NCBI GenBank assembly: GCA_015056205.1
Contig: SVGS01000002.1
Location: 1-64,000, forward strand
DNA length: 64,000 bases
Source: Clostridiales bacterium
GTDB lineage: Bacteria; Bacillota; Clostridia; Christensenellales; Aristaeellaceae
Direction: 5' to 3'
Below are positions 57,548 through 64,000 of the stretch, piece by piece (the first letter of the stretch is position 1; each line of letters opens with the position of its first letter). Position numbers and translations under genes: made by a program. Below the pieces are notes generated by a model that saw nothing but the letters and a program-made list of their open reading frames with translations, did not search any database and was not told where the DNA came from.

Positions 57548-58339
57548 TTATTTTTCCGGGGAGGAAAGAAAGCGGAAAGCGCTTTCCAGGTGTTCATCCC
57601 AGTAGGTGAGTTCGTGCCCGCCCGGGCCCTCCTCCCACCGGAGTCCGGCGCCGGCCCCGGCCAGCGCTTCCTTCAGATGCAGGCAGGAATCCCTCACCAG
57701 CAGGTCGTCCTCCCCGCAGCACATCCAGACCGGGGGAACCTGCCTTCCTTCCCGGAGGCAGTTTTCCAGCGCCCGCGCGGGATTCAGCCTGGCGCTGCTT
57801 CCGTAAACAGCGTTTCCTCCGAGCAGCGACTCAAACAGGGACGGCGGCACCGCTCCGGGCACCTCCTCCATGGACGGGGAAAGCAGCCGATCCGGCTCGG
57901 CGGAGGGAGAGAAGAGCGCCATCCGGGAAAAGGTTTCATGATAATGCATTCCCAGGACGAAGGCGCCGTAGCCGCCCATGGATATCCCGCCGATAAAGGT
58001 ATCCTTCCGTTCCCCGGACAGGGCCGGGAAAAGCCGCCGGGTGATTCGGACCAGCTCGTCTCCTGCGTAGGCGCCCATACTGGAGGCCCGCTCCGGATGA
58101 TCTGTATAGAACGCGTTTTCTCCGTCCGGGATCACCACCGCGATGCCGTAAAGCGTTGCCATCTGCCGCAGCGGAAGCCCGAACACGATTTCCTCCGCAT
58201 TGCCGGAGTATCCCGGAAGCAGATAAAGCGTGGGATAGGGCCTGCCAGGATCCGGATATCCATCATGATACGGCAGAATGACATGAAAATCAACCGCGCG
58301 CTGAAGGGAAAGTGCTTTTGCCGTTACTTTCAGGTACAT
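57548..58339 (-). CDS. esterase family protein (tributyrin/feruloyl esterase-like)
   Basis: TLYLLPGYSGNAEE, FIGGISMGGYGAFVLG nucleophile elbow. Confidence 0.85.
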   Translation of the reverse strand: MYLKVTAKALSLQRAVDFHVILPYHDGYPDPGRPYPTLYLLPGYSGNAEEIVFGLPLRQMATLYGIAVVIPDGENAFYTDHPERASSMGAYAGDELVRITRRLFPALSGERKDTFIGGISMGGYGAFVLGMHYHETFSRMALFSPSAEPDRLLSPSMEEVPGAVPPSLFESLLGGNAVYGSSARLNPARALENCLREGRQVPPVWMCCGEDDLLVRDSCLHLKEALAGAGAGLRWEEGPGGHELTYWDEHLESAFRFLSSPEK

Positions 58340-58342
58340 GTT

Positions 58343-59125
58343 TTACACACCCTCCTTCCCTGTCAGGAAATGAAACAGGGGATCCATCGCCTGCTTCCAG
58401 AAGGTATGGTCATGGCCGCCTTCCGCTTCATACCAGGACAGTTCCTGTCCCAGCTCACGGCATTCCTCCCGGAGGCGGCAGGATTCCGGATAGAGTTCGT
58501 CTCCCCGGCCGATGGCCAGGAAAAGCCGGGGCACCGGCCTCCCCTCCTCCCGGGTCCGCCGGAGCGCGTTCCTGTCGTCCCTGTAGCTGCCCCGGAAGGT
58601 CTCCCAGGGGCCGAGGGTTTCCACCAGTTCCCCGCCGGGCACAGGGCAGTGCTCCGGGGCAAGATCATTCGGGAGTTTGTATCCCAGGGCCGGGGAAAGC
58701 ATTCCAACGGCGGAAAACCGCTCACTGAAGCGGAGTCCGTTGATCAGGGCACCGTATCCGCCCATGGAGATGCCGGCAATCCAGGTGTCCTCCCGCCTGC
58801 GGGAAAGCGGGAGCGCCGCCCGCGTCACCTCCACCAGTTCCTCTCCGAAGAAGCGGCTGTACATCGCGCCGCGCTTTTCGTCGTCGACATAAAAGGAATT
58901 TTCCCCGTCCGCCAGCACGACGGCAACGCCGTAACGCATGGCATACAGGGCGATATTGGTAAACATGGCCGTTTCAACCGCCCCGCCTGAATAGCCGTGC
59001 AGGAAGTACAGAGTCGGATAAGGCGGTTCAATATCCCGCCACTGATTCAGATCCGGCAGAAACACCAGGGGATAAACGCTTCGGGAAATGCAGTCCGAGC
59101 GAAAGTTCATATGCAGAGTGGCCAC
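58343..59125 (-). CDS. esterase family protein (paralogue of adjacent gene)
   Basis: TLYFLHGYSGGAVET, WIAGISMGGYGALING. Confidence 0.85.
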   Translation of the reverse strand: MATLHMNFRSDCISRSVYPLVFLPDLNQWRDIEPPYPTLYFLHGYSGGAVETAMFTNIALYAMRYGVAVVLADGENSFYVDDEKRGAMYSRFFGEELVEVTRAALPLSRRREDTWIAGISMGGYGALINGLRFSERFSAVGMLSPALGYKLPNDLAPEHCPVPGGELVETLGPWETFRGSYRDDRNALRRTREEGRPVPRLFLAIGRGDELYPESCRLREECRELGQELSWYEAEGGHDHTFWKQAMDPLFHFLTGKEGV

Positions 59126-59141
59126 TTCATTCTTTCCTTTC

Positions 59142-59972
59142 TTATCCCTTCACGCTGCCCTGAACGACACCGGAGAGAATCTGTTTCTGGCAGAGCAGAT
59201 AGAAGATCAGCATCGGCAGGATGGACATCACCAGGCCCGCCATCATCGGGGAATAGTCCGTGGAATACTGCGCGCAGAATACGCGGATCATCATCGGCAG
59301 CGTCCGCATGTCCTGCGTCTGAAGGAACAGGCTGGAAAGCAGATAATCGTTCCAGATTCCCATGGCGACAAACACCAGCAGCGTGACCTCAATGGGCGTG
59401 AGCATCGGCAGGATGATTTTGAAGAACAGCCGGACGCTGCCGCAGCCGTCGATCATGGCCGCCTGGTCGATCTCCATCGGCACGCTGTTCAGGAAACCGC
59501 GCACGAGGAAAACGGAAAAGGCCATATTCAGTCCCGTCGCAATATAGATGACCGGGATCAGGCTGTTTGTTAATCCCAGCTGCGCCGCGTAAAGCTTGAC
59601 CAGCGGGATCATGAACGCCTGGAAGGGAGCGCACATGGAGGCGATCATCAAATAATAGAAGAAGGAGACAAAGCGGGACTTCACCCGGCTGACCACATAG
59701 GCCGCCATGGACCCCAGAACCGCCACCAGCGCGCAGATGCTCACCGTCAGGATCAGCGTATTGCAAAGGGATCCGAGAAAATGCATCTGTCTGTAGGCCT
59801 GCGGATAATTCTCTGTAACCAGGCGCGTCGGCAGGGAAAAGGGATTCATCGTGAATTCCCCGGTGGTTTTCAGGGAGTTCATGCCCACCAGAACCAGAGG
59901 AAACAGATAGAACAGCGTCAGGAAGAGGGCCAGCACAAACAGCCAGATCCTGACCGAACGCCTTTCAACCAT
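59142..59972 (-). CDS. carbohydrate ABC transporter permease (MalG type)
   Basis: VPMEIDQAAMIDGCGSVRLFFKIILPMLTP EAA loop. Confidence 0.92.
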   Translation of the reverse strand: MVERRSVRIWLFVLALFLTLFYLFPLVLVGMNSLKTTGEFTMNPFSLPTRLVTENYPQAYRQMHFLGSLCNTLILTVSICALVAVLGSMAAYVVSRVKSRFVSFFYYLMIASMCAPFQAFMIPLVKLYAAQLGLTNSLIPVIYIATGLNMAFSVFLVRGFLNSVPMEIDQAAMIDGCGSVRLFFKIILPMLTPIEVTLLVFVAMGIWNDYLLSSLFLQTQDMRTLPMMIRVFCAQYSTDYSPMMAGLVMSILPMLIFYLLCQKQILSGVVQGSVKG

Positions 59973-60853
59973 TACATCTGCACCTCCCGTCTCTGGGTGA
60001 AATAGGCCTGCAGCACGGAGATCACCGCAACGATCAGGAACAGAATCACCGCCTGTGCCTGCGCGTTTCCGAATTTCAGGCTGACAAAGGCTGTATTGTA
60101 AATCCGCAGCGCGATCAGCTCCGTACTGTTGAAGGGGCCGCCGTCCGTCAGGGACAGGTTCACGTCAAACACCATGAACGAGCGGACAATCGCCAGGAAC
60201 AGGCAGATCGTGATGGAGGGGCGGATCATCGGCAGCCGGACGTTCCGGAACACGCCCCAGCTGCTGGCGCCGTCCACCCGGGCGGCTTCCACCAGTTCAC
60301 CGGGCACGTTGGTAAAACCGGCCACGTAGATGATCATCAGATAGGCGGAAAGCTGCCAGGAGGAAACCAGGATCAGGGCGACCATGGCCCCCGTCGGATC
60401 CGAAAGCATGGATTTGGTCAGCCAGGGAATTCCGAGGGAAGCGCCGATGCGGGTAAAGCCGTAGCTGAAGATATACTGCCAGATATAGCCCATCGCCACG
60501 CCTCCCACCACGTTGGGAACATAGATCGCGGTCCGGAAGGCGTTTCTTCCCTTCAGCGAGCTGGTCAGCAGCAGCCCGAGGATCAGGCCCATGAGGTTGC
60601 TCAGCACCACCGTGCCGACGGTATAGATCCCTGTCCGCTGAAGGGAGAGCCAGAATTTGCTTGTATTAAAGACTTTGGTATAGTTTCCGAGCCCGATCAG
60701 GGTGTATTCCGTCGCAATCCCGTCCCACTTCGTGAAGGAGATGAAGATGCCGTACAGAAACGGAATCACCATAGCCGTCAGCCATACGAACAGGGCAGGA
60801 CAGAAGAAAAGCAGAATCAGTCTCCACGTATCCCAGCCGCGTCTGGTCAGCAT
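59972..60853 (-). CDS. carbohydrate ABC transporter permease (MalF type)
   Basis: VPGELVEAARVDGASSWGVFRNVRLPMIRP EAA loop; TAATG overlap with next gene. Confidence 0.92.
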   Translation of the reverse strand: MLTRRGWDTWRLILLFFCPALFVWLTAMVIPFLYGIFISFTKWDGIATEYTLIGLGNYTKVFNTSKFWLSLQRTGIYTVGTVVLSNLMGLILGLLLTSSLKGRNAFRTAIYVPNVVGGVAMGYIWQYIFSYGFTRIGASLGIPWLTKSMLSDPTGAMVALILVSSWQLSAYLMIIYVAGFTNVPGELVEAARVDGASSWGVFRNVRLPMIRPSITICLFLAIVRSFMVFDVNLSLTDGGPFNSTELIALRIYNTAFVSLKFGNAQAQAVILFLIVAVISVLQAYFTQRREVQM

Positions 60854-60951
60854 GATTAAACCTCCCGAATGGATGAAACGGCAGGGCAGAGCATAAGCCC
60901 CCGCCCCGCCGTTTCAAACGATTGATTCCTGAATTTCAGACCGATGTTCCG

Positions 60952-62253
60952 TCAGTCCAGGTTGGCGAAGTAGTCCTGAATCTCTTGCGCCAGGTTCGCG
61001 CGGTCGCTCTGGCCGGCCAGATACGCCTGCATGAAGGGGCCGACAACCAGCCAGAAGTCGGTAGGCGCTTCGCACAGGTAGGTGCTGCAGTCCAGAATCC
61101 GTCCGGCATTCAGGTATTCCTGGGTGGAAACCGCCAGCGGGTTCTCGTTGACCGCAGTCACGTTATCAAAGGGCAACGTGGAGCCGATCAGCCGCACCAT
61201 GAAGTCCTCGCCTTCCGGAGACAGCGCCAGCCACTGCGCCAGCAGCACGCCGGCCGCCTGCTGTTCGGGCGTGTTCTGGTAAATATCCACGGCGTAGCCC
61301 TTCGGGCAGGAGCCCAGGATCTTGAGGTTGCGGGCGTCTTCCGCGTCGTTGGTCAGCGGCAGGTGCATGATACCCAGCTCGTCAATGTTTTCGAAGTTCC
61401 GGATCGCCAGCCAGTTCCAGTCGCCCTGGAACATGGTCGCCACCTTGCCGTGCGCCAGCAGCTCCAGATCGCCTTCCTGCGTGTCGGCCAGCGGGTCCGC
61501 CTTGTTGATATTCCGCTCCTTCAGGATATCGAACACATTCATCAGGTTGTTGAAATGCTCGTTTTCAATCAGATTGTAATTGCCCGCCTTCAGGTCGGCC
61601 ATCACTTTGCGCTGGGCTTCCTTGTCGCCCAGCCACTCGGAAAACAGCTGCGCTCCGAGGTAGTGCGCGCCCAAAGCCCAGTCCGCGCTGAAGACAACGG
61701 TGGAGGGATAGCCCGCCGCTTCGATCTTGTCGAAGAACTCGACCAGCTTGTCCACCGTATTGACGGTATCGACGTTGAAATCATCCCCGAAGACTTTCTT
61801 CACGATGGTCTTGTTGTACAGCAGGCTGAAGCCCTGATAGCTTCCGGGAATGCCGTAGATCGCCGGATCTCCTTCCTTCTGGAAAAACTCCGTACCGGAA
61901 AGCACATGATTAAAGAAGGAGGGATCCTCCGCCTTGGTCAGATCCATCATATAATCGGAATAATTCAGAATCTGGCCGCAGTCCAGCAGGGAGACGGTCG
62001 GCGCGGTCTTCGCGGAATACAGCGCCAGCCAGGCAGCCAGCTGGTCATCGCCGCAGGGATAGTAGTTCACCGTAATCCAGGGATACTGTTCCATGAACTT
62101 GGCCAGGGTTGCCACCGTTTCATCATCCACGCCGGCCTGGGTGGAATAATAGGAAATGGTGACGGGTTCGTGCTCCGCCGTCTCGGCGAAAACAGTTGTG
62201 ACCGACAGCAACAGGGCCAGTGCGGTCAGAATGGACAAGACCTTTCTGAACAT
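60952..62253 (-). CDS. extracellular sugar-binding protein
   Basis: Signal peptide MFRKVLSILTALALLLSVTTVFAE; solute-binding-protein layout. Confidence 0.9.
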   Translation of the reverse strand: MFRKVLSILTALALLLSVTTVFAETAEHEPVTISYYSTQAGVDDETVATLAKFMEQYPWITVNYYPCGDDQLAAWLALYSAKTAPTVSLLDCGQILNYSDYMMDLTKAEDPSFFNHVLSGTEFFQKEGDPAIYGIPGSYQGFSLLYNKTIVKKVFGDDFNVDTVNTVDKLVEFFDKIEAAGYPSTVVFSADWALGAHYLGAQLFSEWLGDKEAQRKVMADLKAGNYNLIENEHFNNLMNVFDILKERNINKADPLADTQEGDLELLAHGKVATMFQGDWNWLAIRNFENIDELGIMHLPLTNDAEDARNLKILGSCPKGYAVDIYQNTPEQQAAGVLLAQWLALSPEGEDFMVRLIGSTLPFDNVTAVNENPLAVSTQEYLNAGRILDCSTYLCEAPTDFWLVVGPFMQAYLAGQSDRANLAQEIQDYFANLD

Positions 62254-62300
62254 ATTCTTTTCTCCTTTCGCGGATGCTGTCCGCATCCCTTGTTAAGCGC

Positions 62301-62340
62301 AGAATAGCACAGGCGTTTCCAAATGTCAAGCGTTTGACAT
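62301..62340 (-). promoter_or_regulatory. promoter TTGACA-17-TATTCT with overlapping LacI-like operator
   Basis: ATGTCAAGCGTTTGACAT (62323-62340), near-perfect dyad with central CG; minus-strand TTGACA at 62329-62324, TATTCT at 62306-62301. Confidence 0.75.
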
Positions 62341-62517
62341 GCAAAAATTTTAAAATACAGAATATTTCCCTGTTCTTCCCGGATATTTGTTCAATCTGGT
62401 GTCAATTTGGACAAATTCACTTTTAATTTGATGTCAATCGGTTGTCATTCGGAAGGTCCATTCGGGGTTCACCGCGCCGGATTTCATCCGCCGGTTCCGC
62501 GGTTTGATTCGGCGCGT

Positions 62518-63486
62518 TCATTTTTCAAACGGATAAACCAGACCGATCTGCCTTCTGCATTCATCCAGGATTTCCATAACGTCCAGGGTGGCCCGGGGAG
62601 GAATATATTCGCTTTCCTTTTTTCCCGCCCTGATTTCCCGTGCCGCCAGATCGAACTCGTTCAGCAGGGTGGTCCGCCCTTCAAACCGCTCAATCAGGCT
62701 TCCGTCCTTTGCGGTCAGTTCCGCGCTGTCCGCGTAATGAAAATGATCCACAAAAATGTCCGCCTTCGTTCCCCTGATCCGTAACCATTCCCTGCCGGCG
62801 TCATCGCAGATCGACAGCGCGATGCGGCATTTCAGTCCGTTCTGAAACACCAGCTCAATCTCATCGGAAAGGTCCACCCCGTTCACTGTTTTTCCGGAGC
62901 ATTTTACACTGACGGGTTTTCCGAAAAGCCGGTACAGGTACGTCACAGGATATACGCCGGAATCGAGGATGGCTCCCCCGGCCAGGTTCGGATCCGTCAG
63001 CCTCGGAGCATAATTCAGCACATTCACCAGATAGTCCGTATCCACCTGCCGGATTTCTCCCGTCACGCCGCTTTCCACCCATTCCAGGACCTTCAGCGCG
63101 GCCGGCGCAAACCAGGTCCACATTCCCTCCACGATATATACTCCCTTTTTCCTTGCCAGCTCAAACAGTTCCCGGGTCTCGGAAGCCCTGACCGTAAACG
63201 GTTTCTCACACAGAACCGGTTTTCCCTGTTCAATCGCCTGCCGGACATAGGGATAGTGCTGCGGATGAGGCGTTACCACGTACACCGCGTCCGCATGATC
63301 CATGGCGGTTTTCGGGTCAGCATACGCTGTTCCGCCGTACGCCTCCGCAAACCGGACCGCGTTTTCAAACTTTCGGGAACAAACCGAAGAAACAGCATGC
63401 CGTCCTGAAGCGGTAATTTCTTCCGCCACCTGCTTTGCCAGCGTTCCCGTGCCGATAAAACACCATCTGAAAGGCCGGATCTCCAT
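62518..63486 (-). CDS. Gfo/Idh/MocA family oxidoreductase
   Basis: CFIGTGTLAKQVAEEITASG Rossmann motif, ALYVVTPHPQHYPY-like, GKPVLCEKPFTV. Confidence 0.92.
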   Translation of the reverse strand: MEIRPFRWCFIGTGTLAKQVAEEITASGRHAVSSVCSRKFENAVRFAEAYGGTAYADPKTAMDHADAVYVVTPHPQHYPYVRQAIEQGKPVLCEKPFTVRASETRELFELARKKGVYIVEGMWTWFAPAALKVLEWVESGVTGEIRQVDTDYLVNVLNYAPRLTDPNLAGGAILDSGVYPVTYLYRLFGKPVSVKCSGKTVNGVDLSDEIELVFQNGLKCRIALSICDDAGREWLRIRGTKADIFVDHFHYADSAELTAKDGSLIERFEGRTTLLNEFDLAAREIRAGKKESEYIPPRATLDVMEILDECRRQIGLVYPFEK

Positions 63487-63710
63487 ATTTTGCCCCATCC
63501 TCCTTCTCATGTTTTTTTCCTTCGTTGTTGTATACCTGTTTCAACAGCCGGAGAATAAAACCCTTTTTCCGGGAAGTTTTCCCCCGCGGAAAACGTTCTA
63601 TACATGAGATGGCGAATCGGCCGGAAAGGATCATGCCAGCCTTCGGCTGCGCTGCGTATCAACAGGCGCGGGCGGATCCCGCGGAAAAAACGAACGGAGG
63701 AAAAGAAACG

Positions 63711-64000
63711 ATGAAAAGAACAATATCCCTGCTCCTGGCCATAACGATGGTGCTGACCCTGAGCTTTGCGGCGGTGTCCCTGGCGGAAGCGTCTGTCCTG
63801 GACAGGCTGGGCGGAATGGAATGGTGCTTCTCCAGCGGAGCGGGCGGATGGTCCACGGATCTGTGGACCCAGGCTGACGGATCCTTCACGGGCGAGTACC
63901 ATGACAGCGAAATGGGGGAAACCGGGGAAGGATATCCGGATGGAACCATCTATGTCTGCCGTTTTTCCGGACAGATGAGCGTTGCCGCGCAGGTGGATGA
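63711..64000 (+). CDS. secreted protein, truncated by window end
   Basis: Signal peptide MKRTISLLLAITMVLTLSFAAVSLAEA; open to end of window. Confidence 0.7.
   Translation, partial: MKRTISLLLAITMVLTLSFAAVSLAEASVLDRLGGMEWCFSSGAGGWSTDLWTQADGSFTGEYHDSEMGETGEGYPDGTIYVCRFSGQMSVAAQVD

Noticed and set aside
56471-58990. 839-aa plus-strand ORF
   Set aside because: Antisense to LacI and the two esterases.

Overview
This 64 kb window looks like a chromosomal segment or MAG contig from a moderately GC-rich, gut/rumen-type clostridial Firmicute; that taxonomic guess rests on protein style only. I found no rRNA, tRNA, CRISPR array or intact transposase. Three zones are visible. (1) 0.1-25 kb: a carbohydrate ABC importer (SBP plus two permeases, one with an extra N-terminal membrane module), a GH2 enzyme, an SstT-like serine transporter followed by a truncated serine dehydratase, GH43, lipase, a histidine kinase with an unusual XRE-receiver partner, a GGDEF protein, lipoprotein, MBL-fold proteins and GNATs. 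(2) 25-39 kb: an accessory region with truncated genes, an MFS transporter behind an apparent promoter/leader-peptide/two-hairpin attenuator whose second hairpin holds the transporter SD, two toxin-antitoxin modules (YefM/ParE-like and BrnT/BrnA), sensor-type regulators, a solo ABC-type ATPase and a hairpin-rich intergenic region that could encode a structured RNA. (3) 39-64 kb: glycan catabolism: DUF5060-type GH, GH2, AraC regulator, GH35, DUF5107-TPR protein, and a compact minus-strand operon (SBP, two permeases, two esterases, LacI, P-loop kinase, GH13_18-type phosphorylase) with a LacI-like operator over its promoter. The most testable candidate for undescribed biology is the MFS attenuator at 26672-26872. 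All family calls are from reading motifs; no database search was run.
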